Source: Mesohalobacter salilacus
GTDB lineage: Bacteria > Bacteroidota > Bacteroidia > Flavobacteriales > Flavobacteriaceae
NCBI GenBank assembly: GCA_003931895.1
Contig: RRZV01000092.1
Span: 1-64,000, forward strand
Length of the DNA stretch: 64,000 bases
Direction of reading: 5' to 3'
Below the pieces are notes generated by a model that did not search any database, was not told the origin of the DNA, and saw nothing but the letters and a program-made list of their open reading frames with translations. Both the position numbers and the translations under genes were made by a program. Shown here in pieces: positions 46,678-54,772 of the stretch; positions within the stretch are counted from its first letter, which is position 1; the number at the start of each line of letters is the position of its first letter.

Positions 46678-46730
46678 GGAATATGTATTTGAAAACAACT
46701 AATAAATCAAACAAAACTAAGACATTTAAA

Positions 46731-46826
46731 CACCCCTATAATCCCCTCAAGGGGATATTTATAGAAACAGTATCCTCCCTCTGCCTGTGCCGAATTTATT
46801 TCGGTAAGGGAGGATTAAGGAGGGTG
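46731..46826. repeat. 96-bp element with imperfect terminal inverted repeats (MITE-like)
   Basis: The left end CACCCCTATAATCCCCTC pairs with the right end GGGAGGATTAAGGAGGGTG. Inside are CCCCTC/AAGGGG and TCCTCCCT/AGGGAGGA arms around CCGAATTTATTTCGG, so it can fold tightly. Similar words are common between flavobacterial genes, from general familiarity. It interrupts the metal efflux operon between pump and adaptor; the small open frame across it is not a gene. Confidence 0.75.
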
Positions 46827-46883
46827 TTTTTTTCAGTTCGACGCTTCAATTTTTTATCTAAATCACAATTTTAAACTAAATCT

Positions 46884-48011
46884 ATGAAAACCTCTATATA
46901 CATATTATTTCTCAGTTTGTTTTTTGTCTTTGGATGTTCATCCGATAAAACTCAGACCACAGCAGCCGAAGAAACGCCTCACGACGACAATATCGAACTG
47001 AGTCTGGCCCAGTTTAAAGCCGGCAATTTTAAAATAGAAAAAGCAGATTCTACAGAATTTGCAGAACGTTTTAAAGCCACAGGAATGATTGATGTGCCCC
47101 CAGAAAATAGGGCAGAAGTGAGTTCGTTTTTTAGCGGTTTTGTCAGTGAAACTCATCTTTTAATTGGCGATGTGGTTCAAAAAGGCGATTTACTGATTCA
47201 GTTAACCAACCCTGATTTTATTCAACAGCAGCAAACTTTTGTTGAAAACTACAATCAGCTTAAGTATTTAGAATCCGAATATCAACGTAAACAGAATTTG
47301 TATAAGGATCAAGTCGTTTCAGAAAAAGTCTTCCAAAAAGCCAAATCCGAATTTTTAAGTCTATCGGCTAAAGTTAAAGGTCAACGCCGCACTTTAGAAT
47401 TGATGAACGTGAATGTCAACAGCATTATTAACGGAAATTTTTCAGAAAAAATTAATATTTATGCGCCTATTTCAGGTAAAATTTCAAAAGTTAATGTGTC
47501 TAAAGGGATGCACATTCAACCTTCAACAATGATGATGGAAATTTTGGATACCGACCATATTCATTTAGAATTAAATGTATTTGAAAAAGACATTTTAAAA
47601 GTCCATATTGGCGACACTTTGGAATTTAAAATTCCTGAAATGTCAACCCAAACTTTTAAAGCTTTTGTGCGTTTGGTTGGCGCCGAAATCAATACTAATC
47701 GTAGTGTTCGTGTGCACGCGCATCCTGTCAGTGAGTCAAATAATTTTTCAGTTGGCATGTTTGTCGAGGCTTATTTTAAAAACAACCCTCAAACGCAATT
47801 AAGTTTGCCCGCATCGGCCTTTGTAGAAGCTGATAACACTTTAAAAGTATTACGACTAAAAGAAGAAACCCCAGAGGCTTACAAGTTTGAATTTATTGAT
47901 GTAGAGAACTTGTCAGAACAAAAAAATAGGCGAGCTTTAAAAAGTGAAAAGCCCATCAAAAACACCGACCAATTTTTAACTCAAGGTGTTTTTGATATTG
48001 TAGAAAAATAA
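46884..48011 (+). CDS. RND efflux periplasmic adaptor lipoprotein (CusB/CzcB-like)
   Basis: Membrane-fusion protein linking the pump to the outer-membrane factor, 375 residues. The N-terminus MKTSIYILFLSLFFVFGCSS is a lipoprotein signal with Cys18. The barrel-sandwich halves (SSFFSGFVSETHLLIGDVVQKGDLLIQL and NIYAPISGKISKVNVSKGMHIQPSTMMMEI) flank an alpha-hairpin of about 60 residues, followed by a beta-barrel domain. A His/Asp-bearing start (EETPHDDNIEL) may bind metal. It lies 206 bases after the pump because of the inserted repeat. Confidence 0.93.
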   Translation: MKTSIYILFLSLFFVFGCSSDKTQTTAAEETPHDDNIELSLAQFKAGNFKIEKADSTEFAERFKATGMIDVPPENRAEVSSFFSGFVSETHLLIGDVVQKGDLLIQLTNPDFIQQQQTFVENYNQLKYLESEYQRKQNLYKDQVVSEKVFQKAKSEFLSLSAKVKGQRRTLELMNVNVNSIINGNFSEKINIYAPISGKISKVNVSKGMHIQPSTMMMEILDTDHIHLELNVFEKDILKVHIGDTLEFKIPEMSTQTFKAFVRLVGAEINTNRSVRVHAHPVSESNNFSVGMFVEAYFKNNPQTQLSLPASAFVEADNTLKVLRLKEETPEAYKFEFIDVENLSEQKNRRALKSEKPIKNTDQFLTQGVFDIVEK

Positions 48012-48028
48012 AGTCAACGGGAAAAGTT

Positions 48029-48036
48029 TATATTTG
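48029..48036 (+). promoter_or_regulatory. Possible -7 box directly before the response regulator
   Basis: TATATTTG ends four bases before the regulator's ATG, the same tight arrangement as at site 2. If used, the mRNA would begin at or next to the start codon. No -33 TTTG is evident. Confidence 0.35.
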
Positions 48037-48040
48037 AAAC

Positions 48041-48721
48041 ATGCAAAACTCAAATTTTCAAATCCTCATAGCTGAAGACCAAGTAGAAATTTTGAATTTT
48101 CTCAAACAAGGTCTTCAGGAGGAAGATTATCAAGTTATAGTTGCTAAAGATGGAGAAGAAGCCTTGAAAATAGCATTGAACAACAATGTCGATTTGGTTT
48201 TATTAGACTGGATGATGCCAAAACTAAAAGGCATTGAAGTGTGCAAAAAACTAAGAGCAGAACATTTTAAACCTCCAATTATCTTTTTAACTGCAAAAGA
48301 CACCATAGAAGATACTATCGATGGTCTAAAAAGTGGTGCAAACGATTATGTCAAAAAACCTTTTAATTTTGATGAACTTCTCGCCCGAATTGAAACCCAC
48401 CTCCGTATTTTTCATAACATAGATGATATTTTAGAAATAGGCCATATTAAGATGAATGATAGCAAACACCAAGTTTTTTCTAATGGAGAAGAAGTCAATT
48501 TAACTGAAAAAGAATATAATTTTTTAAAATATTTACTACAAAATAAGGGGAAAGTTTGCGAGCGACATGATATTTTAGAGCATGTTTGGGATATCAATTT
48601 TGACTATGACTCCAGTGTTTTAGATGTGTTTATGAACGCGATAAGAAAAAAACTTAACCTCAATAAAAACGAGTTAATCAAAACCGTAAGAGGTGTGGGT
48701 TTTATAGCAGACGAAATATGA
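48041..48721 (+). CDS. OmpR/PhoB-family response regulator (metal efflux locus)
   Basis: 226 residues. The receiver domain (8-120) has acidic residues in LIAEDQ, phospho-acceptor Asp56 in LVLLDWMMPK, the Thr of FLTAKD and the Lys of YVKKPF. A winged-helix C-terminal domain (about 130-224) ends in VWDINFDYDSSVLDVFMNAIRKKL...IKTVRGVGFIADE. It overlaps the kinase gene by four bases. I infer that it binds the CTTAAG-N5-CTTAAG sites, since this class binds direct repeats with 11-bp spacing. Confidence 0.95.
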   Translation: MQNSNFQILIAEDQVEILNFLKQGLQEEDYQVIVAKDGEEALKIALNNNVDLVLLDWMMPKLKGIEVCKKLRAEHFKPPIIFLTAKDTIEDTIDGLKSGANDYVKKPFNFDELLARIETHLRIFHNIDDILEIGHIKMNDSKHQVFSNGEEVNLTEKEYNFLKYLLQNKGKVCERHDILEHVWDINFDYDSSVLDVFMNAIRKKLNLNKNELIKTVRGVGFIADEI

Positions 48722-50094
48722 AAATTTCTATTAAAAATCGTATTGCTTTTTATTCCGTGTTAGGTATAGCGACCTTGTCTTTGGGTGTTTTTATTGCCGT
48801 TTACTTAAGTGTGAAAAACCATAGTTTATCACAAATTGATGAAAAGTTGCAATTTGAAGCAGAGAAGCATATCCACGAAGTGGTTACCAAACCTGATACG
48901 GTTTATTTTGTCTATAAAGATGAATGGTTAGAACGCGAGCACATCGAAATTGAAGTTTACCCGTTGTTTGTAGAGTTAGTAGACAAAAACGGACAATCTT
49001 TAGATAAATCCCCAAATTTGCTCAACCGACATTTAAATTTTGATTTATATCGAAAGGAAACATTTATACAAAACTATAAACTAAACAATAATTCGATTAG
49101 GCAGATTCAAATTCCCCTAAAACATTCCGGTCAAATTGCTGGTTATATTGGTATTGCTGCATCTTTTGGAGACACCGAATTGGTTTTAGATGCTTTACTC
49201 GATATGCTTTTGATTATTTACCCTATTTTACTGCTTGTCACTTTTTTTACATCTAAATTGATTTCAAATATCACCATAAAACCAATAACAAAAATAGCTA
49301 ACCGCGTCAGCGAAATCCATACAGGTAATCTTGAGAAGCGGATAAAGGTGGTAGAAAACGGAGATGAGCTACAAACCCTTTCCGTAGCTATAAACGATTT
49401 TCTTGACCGTATTGACGAAGGTTTAAAGCGCGAAAAACAATTTACAGCCGATGCTTCTCATCAATTAAGAACACCGCTCTCTGTCATTAAAGGCAATTTA
49501 GAAATCTTATTGCGAAAACCACGAACAGAACAAGAATACAAACGTGAAGCTGAAAAAGCAATAAGCAAAATTGATGAAATGACAAATGCTGTTGAAAAAC
49601 TTCTAATACTCGCAAGACTCAATAAATCTAATATACATTTAAACTTTGAAAATATAAATTTGTATTTACTTTTAGAAAAACTATTTACAGATTATAAACG
49701 TCCTATTCTTTCAAAAAATTTGTTATTAAATATTGATAAAAATTTAAAGGATAAAACGGTTTATCTTAAAAGAAGTTTCCTAAGTTTAATTTTTGATAAT
49801 TTAATTTCTAATGCAGTAAAATATGCTAATGAGAAGTCAAAAATTAGTGTGTTTTCAAAAGATGTTGACAATGGCTTTTATGTTGTTATTCAAAATCATG
49901 GTCCAGAAATTTCAGTAGAAGATATAGAACAAATCTTTATGCCGTTTTACCGAAATAAAGATCACGAAATTTTAGAAAAAGGATACGGCTTAGGCTTAGC
50001 TATTGTTAAGAAAGCAACCGAAGCTCTTGACATCCCGATAGAGGTCACTTCCGAAAATGGAATAACAAGTTTTAGTTTGTTTTTTGAAACTTAA
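48718..50094 (+). CDS. Sensor histidine kinase (metal efflux locus)
   Basis: 458 residues. Two transmembrane helices (about 9-31 and 159-180) enclose a periplasmic sensor of some 125 residues with several His (KHIHEV, EREHIEIE, NRHLNF), plausible metal ligands. HAMP spans 180-235. The phospho-acceptor is His248 in DASHQLRTPLSVI; the ATPase has FDNLISNAVKYANE, an F-like IEQIFMPFYRN and GYGLGLAIVKK. The architecture matches CusS/CzcS kinases. Its stop codon is embedded in the third tandem operator. Confidence 0.94.
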   Translation: MKISIKNRIAFYSVLGIATLSLGVFIAVYLSVKNHSLSQIDEKLQFEAEKHIHEVVTKPDTVYFVYKDEWLEREHIEIEVYPLFVELVDKNGQSLDKSPNLLNRHLNFDLYRKETFIQNYKLNNNSIRQIQIPLKHSGQIAGYIGIAASFGDTELVLDALLDMLLIIYPILLLVTFFTSKLISNITIKPITKIANRVSEIHTGNLEKRIKVVENGDELQTLSVAINDFLDRIDEGLKREKQFTADASHQLRTPLSVIKGNLEILLRKPRTEQEYKREAEKAISKIDEMTNAVEKLLILARLNKSNIHLNFENINLYLLLEKLFTDYKRPILSKNLLLNIDKNLKDKTVYLKRSFLSLIFDNLISNAVKYANEKSKISVFSKDVDNGFYVVIQNHGPEISVEDIEQIFMPFYRNKDHEILEKGYGLGLAIVKKATEALDIPIEVTSENGITSFSLFFET

Positions 50095-50106
50095 GATTCG
50101 CTTAAG
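50090..50106 (+). promoter_or_regulatory. Tandem CTTAAG operator, site 3, redox/glycolipid operon
   Basis: CTTAAG-ATTCG-CTTAAG: same hexamers and 11-bp period as sites 1 and 2, different 5-bp spacer. It overlaps the kinase stop codon. A -7 TATCTTTG follows at 50145-50152, 38 bases beyond the operator instead of 21, so activation geometry would differ. The first gene starts at 50169. Confidence 0.65.
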
Positions 50107-50168
50107 ATACACCACGACACATATTACCACACATTGCTTGACGTTATCTTTGTATAAAAAACAAGATA

Positions 50169-50597
50169 ATGAAAACTTTTTTTCAACTTTTACTTTTACT
50201 AATTACTCTGAGTATAAACGCTCAAGATTGGCAGTTGAACCTTGATGAGTCTAAAGAATTGGCCCAAAATGAAAACAAACAGATTTTGTTGGTCTTTTCA
50301 GGTTCAGACTGGTGCGCACCTTGTATCAAGCTTGAAAAGAAAATATGGAAATCACAAGATTTTCAAGATTATGCAAAAGACAATTTAGTGCTTTTAAGAG
50401 CAGACTTCCCCCGACTTAAAAAAAATCAACCTTCAAAAGAACAACAAGAGCATAATAATACGCTTGCAGAAAATTACAACCCCAACGGCTATTTTCCTTT
50501 TGTCGTTTTAATGGATGCCAAAGGAGCAGTCCTTAACCAACTCGGCTACAAAAATATTGATCCTGAATCTTATATCAAAGCCATAAATGACTACTAA
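50169..50597 (+). CDS. Exported thioredoxin-like protein
   Basis: 142 residues with a signal peptide (MKTFFQLLLLLITLSINAQ) and a thioredoxin fold with active site WCAPC, Cys49 and Cys52, in FSGSDWCAPCIKLEKKIW. It resembles the periplasmic thioredoxin_7/DsbD-gamma-like class. It opens the operon behind site 3 and overlaps the ApbE gene by 11 bases. A likely job is thiol reduction of a cluster partner, such as the Cys-tailed DUF4266 protein; this is inference. Confidence 0.9.
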   Translation: MKTFFQLLLLLITLSINAQDWQLNLDESKELAQNENKQILLVFSGSDWCAPCIKLEKKIWKSQDFQDYAKDNLVLLRADFPRLKKNQPSKEQQEHNNTLAENYNPNGYFPFVVLMDAKGAVLNQLGYKNIDPESYIKAINDY

Positions 50598-51573
50598 AAT
50601 ATACATATTAATTTTTTGTATTGGCTTTCAGTTTTGCTTGGAAGCTCAAGAAATTCATAAACGCTCTTTAGGCTTAATGGGTAGCAACTTTGATATCACG
50701 GTTGTTGCTCAAGACAAAGCCACAGCACAAGCTTATATAGATACGGCTGTTAATGAAATTTATCGCATAGAAAAATTGATTTCTTCTTGGAAATCAGATT
50801 CTCAAACTTCAGCAATCAATAAAAATGCAGGTATCAAACCTGTAAAAGTTAACAAAGAATTGTTTGATTTAATTAAACGTTCTAAAGCAATTTCAAAATT
50901 AACAGACGGTGCATTTGATATTAGTTTTGCAGCTATAGAGCATATTTTTTCGTTTGATGGTAAAGAAACATCTTGGCCAAGTCAAGAAGTTATAGATGCT
51001 TCAGTGAAAAATATTGGTTACCAAAATATTATTCTGGATGAAAACGAGCAAACCGTATTTTTAAAACACAAAGGAATGCGCATAGGTTTTGGTGCAATTG
51101 GCAAAGGCTATGCGGCTGATAAAGCCAAAGCTTTATTAATGGAAAAAGGTGTAAGTGCTGGTATTATTAACGCTTCTGGTGATATGAATACTTGGGGCAC
51201 TCAACCTGATGGTTCAGCTTGGAAAATAGCCATCACTAACCCGTTGGACAAAACTAAAAACTTCGGATTGTTCGATTTGAACCGCGAAGCCGTTGTTACT
51301 TCTGGTAATTATGAAAAATTTATTATGGTTGATGGCCAGCGCTACGCCCATATTATTGACCCGAGAACAGGAATGCCTACAAAAGGAATTTTAAGCGCCA
51401 CAGTTTTTGCTCCTAAAGCAGAATTAGCCGATGCTTTAGCTACTTCAATGTTTGTTATGGGTGAAGAAGTTGGTATCAACCTTATCAACCAACTTCCTGA
51501 TATAGAAGCGATAATAGTAAAAGATGACGGAACATTGATGCTTTCAAATAAAATTAAAATAAATTCTAAATGA
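50587..51573 (+). CDS. apbE: FAD:protein FMN transferase (ApbE family)
   Basis: Attaches FMN to Thr/Ser of exported redox proteins using FAD. 328 residues with an N-terminal export signal (YILIFCIGFQFCLEAQ). Typical marks are LMGSNFDITV, WKSDSQTSAINKNAG, RIGFGAIGKGYAADKAK, INASGDMNTWG, VVTSGNYEKF and HIIDPRTGMP. No classic FMN_bind target lies nearby, so its substrate is open. It overlaps the genes on both sides, which shows tight coupling with the thioredoxin-like and DUF4266 genes. Confidence 0.92.
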   Translation: MTTKIYILIFCIGFQFCLEAQEIHKRSLGLMGSNFDITVVAQDKATAQAYIDTAVNEIYRIEKLISSWKSDSQTSAINKNAGIKPVKVNKELFDLIKRSKAISKLTDGAFDISFAAIEHIFSFDGKETSWPSQEVIDASVKNIGYQNIILDENEQTVFLKHKGMRIGFGAIGKGYAADKAKALLMEKGVSAGIINASGDMNTWGTQPDGSAWKIAITNPLDKTKNFGLFDLNREAVVTSGNYEKFIMVDGQRYAHIIDPRTGMPTKGILSATVFAPKAELADALATSMFVMGEEVGINLINQLPDIEAIIVKDDGTLMLSNKIKINSK

Positions 51574-51782
51574 TAAAGAAAATCAGTTTAATCTCAATTG
51601 TTTTTTTATCGCTAACCTCTTGCGTTGCGGTAAAAGAATACGAAAAAGTCAAACTCAACGACCCTGATATGCAGCTATCGCAAAGCGATGCCACCAAGAT
51701 GAAATCAACTTTTCAATCTTACAGAGAAGCCTCAGCAGGTGCCAATGGTGGCAAAACCGGCGGTGGCTGTGGATGTAACTAA
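51570..51782 (+). CDS. DUF4266 small lipoprotein with GGGCGCN tail
   Basis: 70 residues. Lipoprotein signal MIKKISLISIVFLSLTSC with Cys18 at the cleavage site, a short acidic helix, SYREASAGANGG, and the terminal GGGCGCN with two cysteines. DUF4266 proteins occur with DUF3570, ApbE and thioredoxin-like genes; their role is unknown. The free C-terminal Cys pair could be the thioredoxin target or a metal site, and the SAGAN segment loosely recalls a flavinylation motif. Both ideas are inference. Confidence 0.87.
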   Translation: MIKKISLISIVFLSLTSCVAVKEYEKVKLNDPDMQLSQSDATKMKSTFQSYREASAGANGGKTGGGCGCN

Positions 51783-51799
51783 TACGTTAAAAATTAAAT

Positions 51800-53092
51800 A
51801 TGAAATATCAACTTTTGTTTGTGAGTCTTTTAGTCTTTGGAGTTTCCATGAAATCTATTGCACAAGACAGTATTGAATATAAAAAACGGGTTTTAGACCA
51901 GATGGAAATCAAAGTCTTATCCAGCTATTATTCACAAGATGGCGACAATGCTGCAGTGACTGGTGGTCGTGGCACTGAAGAGCTCACAGATTTTGCACCA
52001 ACTATCAATGTAGCTATTCCACTAAATGACGATGATGTCTTGACGATAGATGCTTCGGTTTCGGCTTATACTTCAGCTTCTTCAAGTAATATTGACCCTT
52101 TTGATGGTGATGGTCGAGCAAATGCTTTTGTAGAATCTACAGGTGATTCAGAAAAAGATACGTGGTTTGGTTTTTCAGCTAATTATAGCCATTCGTCTGA
52201 CGATAGAAATACCATTTGGAGTGCTAATTCTTCTTTTGCCATTGAATATGATTATACTTCTATAGGTTTTGGAGGAAGTTACACACGCTTGTTCAACGAA
52301 AAAAACACAGAAGTTCAATTACGTGGTAATGTCTTTATAGATTTTTGGAATCCGCAATACCCGATTGAGTTTAGAGATGGTTTTAATCCTAATAATTTTG
52401 AATTTACTGGCACGACTAATTTTGCTCCAGATTTTGAAGAATTTGGAGACACTAATAGAAACTCCTACAACGTGGGAATAAACTTTTCTCAAATCTTATC
52501 TAAAAGTATTCAAACTTCATTTATTTCAGATGTTGTCTTGCAAGATGGATTATTGTCAACACCACATCAAAGAGTGATGTTTGCAGATATTGAAGATACC
52601 GTGGTTGAAGATTTTACATTAGGAAACGATGTAGAAAAATTACCCGATTCAAGATTGAAAATTGCCTTAGCGAATCGAACTAATATTTACTTAACTGAAA
52701 ATTTTATCCTAAGAAGTTATTATAGGTATTATACCGATGATTGGGGTATAGATTCTCACACATTTGAACTTGAAATACCTATAAAATTAGGAATGAAATA
52801 TACAATATATCCATCCTATCGCTATTACACCCAAACTGAAGCCGACTACTTTAACGGATTTAATCAGGCTTTGTCAACAGATGAATATTATACATCAGAT
52901 TTTGATTTAGCAGAATACGACGCGCATCAATACGGTTTGGGCTTTAAGTATTACGATCCTTTGACTAATCTTAAAGTTGGTGGATTTGGGTTGAAAAGTA
53001 TTAATGTAGAATTTAATCAATACTCTCGAACATCACAGAATTTTGATGCATATTTTACTTCTATTGGTTTAATATTTTCCGCATTGAAATAG
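51800..53092 (+). CDS. DUF3570 outer-membrane protein
   Basis: 430 residues with a signal peptide (MKYQLLFVSLLVFGVSMKSIAQ) and a long run of amphipathic strands typical of a large beta-barrel (RSYYRYYTDDWGIDSHTFELEIPIKL; YTIYPSYRYYTQTEADYF). DUF3570 proteins pair with DUF4266 lipoproteins. The start has many Gly/Thr and Asp (GGRGTEELTDFAPTINVAIPLNDDD). Function unknown; a barrel with a small Cys-tailed lipoprotein suggests an outer-membrane complex. It follows the DUF4266 gene by 17 bases. Confidence 0.9.
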   Translation: MKYQLLFVSLLVFGVSMKSIAQDSIEYKKRVLDQMEIKVLSSYYSQDGDNAAVTGGRGTEELTDFAPTINVAIPLNDDDVLTIDASVSAYTSASSSNIDPFDGDGRANAFVESTGDSEKDTWFGFSANYSHSSDDRNTIWSANSSFAIEYDYTSIGFGGSYTRLFNEKNTEVQLRGNVFIDFWNPQYPIEFRDGFNPNNFEFTGTTNFAPDFEEFGDTNRNSYNVGINFSQILSKSIQTSFISDVVLQDGLLSTPHQRVMFADIEDTVVEDFTLGNDVEKLPDSRLKIALANRTNIYLTENFILRSYYRYYTDDWGIDSHTFELEIPIKLGMKYTIYPSYRYYTQTEADYFNGFNQALSTDEYYTSDFDLAEYDAHQYGLGFKYYDPLTNLKVGGFGLKSINVEFNQYSRTSQNFDAYFTSIGLIFSALK

Positions 53093-53105
53093 TTAATTCA
53101 AAAAA

Positions 53106-54056
53106 ATGAAAATACTAATAACAGGTGCAGCAGGTTTTATTGGATCTCATATGGCTGAATATTTAGCTTTGAAAGATTACGATGTTTACGGCATTGACAA
53201 CTTATCAAATTATTATGATGTTAATTTAAAACAACATAATGTAGAATCCATAGCTGATGCTGGTGTAAAATTTATAAAAGCTGACTTACGCTTTCCTGAG
53301 CAATATCAGGATTTAGGCAGGGATTTTGACTTTATTATCCATTTTGCAGCCCAACCAGGTCTTTCTAAAGATTCTACGTTTCAAAGCTATGTAGATAACA
53401 ATGTTTTAGTAACCTATCAACTTATTCAATTTGCAAAACACCAAAAACAGCTTAAACACTTTTTTAATATCAGCACCTCTTCCGTTTATGGAAAATACGC
53501 TACGGTTTCAGAAAATGTAGCACCCCAACCCATTTCAACTTATGGCATAACTAAATTAGCTGCTGAGCAAATGGTCTTGTCAGAAAGTCGTCAACAGAAT
53601 ATAAAGGCCTCTTCGCTCCGGTTGTATTCTGTTTTTGGGCCACGAGAAAGACCTGATAAATTATTTACTAAACTTATTGAATGTGCTTTGAATGATAAAA
53701 AGTTTCCGTTGTATGAAGGCAGTTTAAAACACCAAAGAAGCTATACTTATGTAGGTGATATTGTAAAAGGAATTTATAATGCATTAAAAGTCCATAATGC
53801 TTTAGATGGTGAAATTATCAATTTGGGTCATTTTGAAAAACACAGCACCCAAGAAGGTGTATTGAATGTTGAAAAGATTTTAAAAAAACATATCCAAATT
53901 AAAAATCTCCCGCCAAGGTCTGGAGATCAACAAGAGACGCAAGCTATTATCGATAAAGCTAAACTTTTATTAAATTATCAGCCTAAAACTTCTTTTAGAG
54001 AAGGCATAAAACAACAAATTGAATGGTATAAATCACAGAATAAAATAATGGTTTGA
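53106..54056 (+). CDS. NAD-dependent sugar-nucleotide epimerase/dehydratase
   Basis: 316-residue extended SDR. NAD-binding GAAGFIGSH at 7-15, the serine region STSSVYGKYA, and the catalytic YGITK motif. The C-terminal part resembles UDP-glucuronate 4-epimerase-type enzymes (SVFGPRERPDKLFTKL). It probably supplies the activated sugar used by the next three genes. It starts 13 bases after the DUF3570 stop, so it may share that promoter. Confidence 0.88.
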   Translation: MKILITGAAGFIGSHMAEYLALKDYDVYGIDNLSNYYDVNLKQHNVESIADAGVKFIKADLRFPEQYQDLGRDFDFIIHFAAQPGLSKDSTFQSYVDNNVLVTYQLIQFAKHQKQLKHFFNISTSSVYGKYATVSENVAPQPISTYGITKLAAEQMVLSESRQQNIKASSLRLYSVFGPRERPDKLFTKLIECALNDKKFPLYEGSLKHQRSYTYVGDIVKGIYNALKVHNALDGEIINLGHFEKHSTQEGVLNVEKILKKHIQIKNLPPRSGDQQETQAIIDKAKLLLNYQPKTSFREGIKQQIEWYKSQNKIMV

Positions 54057-54772
54057 AGAATACACAACTCACTATAATTGTTCCTATTTATAACGAAAAT
54101 GAAAATATTGACCGGCTAAAAGAATCGCTGTCTCAGTATTTTCAAAAGGCTTCTGTATCTGTAAAAGCTCTATTTGTTAACGATGGCTCATCCGATGGGA
54201 GTTTAGAAAAACTAAAGTCGATATGTGAAAATTCACATTGTTTTAATTACATCAGCTTTACTCAGAATCAAGGTTTAAGCGCTGTTATTAAAGCAGGTTT
54301 TGATCACGTTAATTCTTCTCTAACGGGTTATATTGATGCCGATTTACAAACCGATCCTGATGATTTTGAATTGCTCTTAGAACATATAGATGAATATGAT
54401 TTGGTTACCGGCAACCGTAACCACAGCAGAAAAGATAGTTTTACTAAAAATATGAGTTCAAAAATTGCTAATGGCATAAGACGAACATTTACTCACGATG
54501 GTATGGACGACACAGGATGTCCTTTAAAAATTATCAAAACTGAATACGCTAAAAGAATTCCTATGTTTAAAGGCTTACATCGATTCTTACCTGCTATGAT
54601 TATGCTGCAAAAGGGTAAAGTCAAGCAAGTTGATATTCAAAATTATCCAAGATTAGCAGGTCAATCAAAATTTGGTTTATGGAATCGACTACTCGGTCCA
54701 CTATTAGATTGTTTTGTGTATTTGTGGATGAAGAAAAAATACATTAATTATCAAATTCAAGAAAAATCTTGA
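54053..54772 (+). CDS. Glycosyltransferase family 2 (dolichyl/undecaprenyl phosphate sugar synthase-like)
   Basis: 239 residues, GT-A fold: LTIIVPIYNENENIDRL, FVNDGSSDGSLEKL, and the metal-binding segment YIDADLQTDPDDF. It is similar to DPM1/ArnC but lacks the C-terminal transmembrane pair of ArnC. It should load a sugar onto undecaprenyl phosphate at the cytoplasmic face. The start is TTG within the epimerase's stop (TTGA); no ATG exists before the conserved core. Confidence 0.88.
   Translation: MKNTQLTIIVPIYNENENIDRLKESLSQYFQKASVSVKALFVNDGSSDGSLEKLKSICENSHCFNYISFTQNQGLSAVIKAGFDHVNSSLTGYIDADLQTDPDDFELLLEHIDEYDLVTGNRNHSRKDSFTKNMSSKIANGIRRTFTHDGMDDTGCPLKIIKTEYAKRIPMFKGLHRFLPAMIMLQKGKVKQVDIQNYPRLAGQSKFGLWNRLLGPLLDCFVYLWMKKKYINYQIQEKS

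Noticed and set aside
46683-46874. A 63-codon open frame between pump and adaptor.
   Set aside because: It runs through the inverted-repeat element, has no family features, and its composition follows the hairpin arms. I treat it as non-coding.
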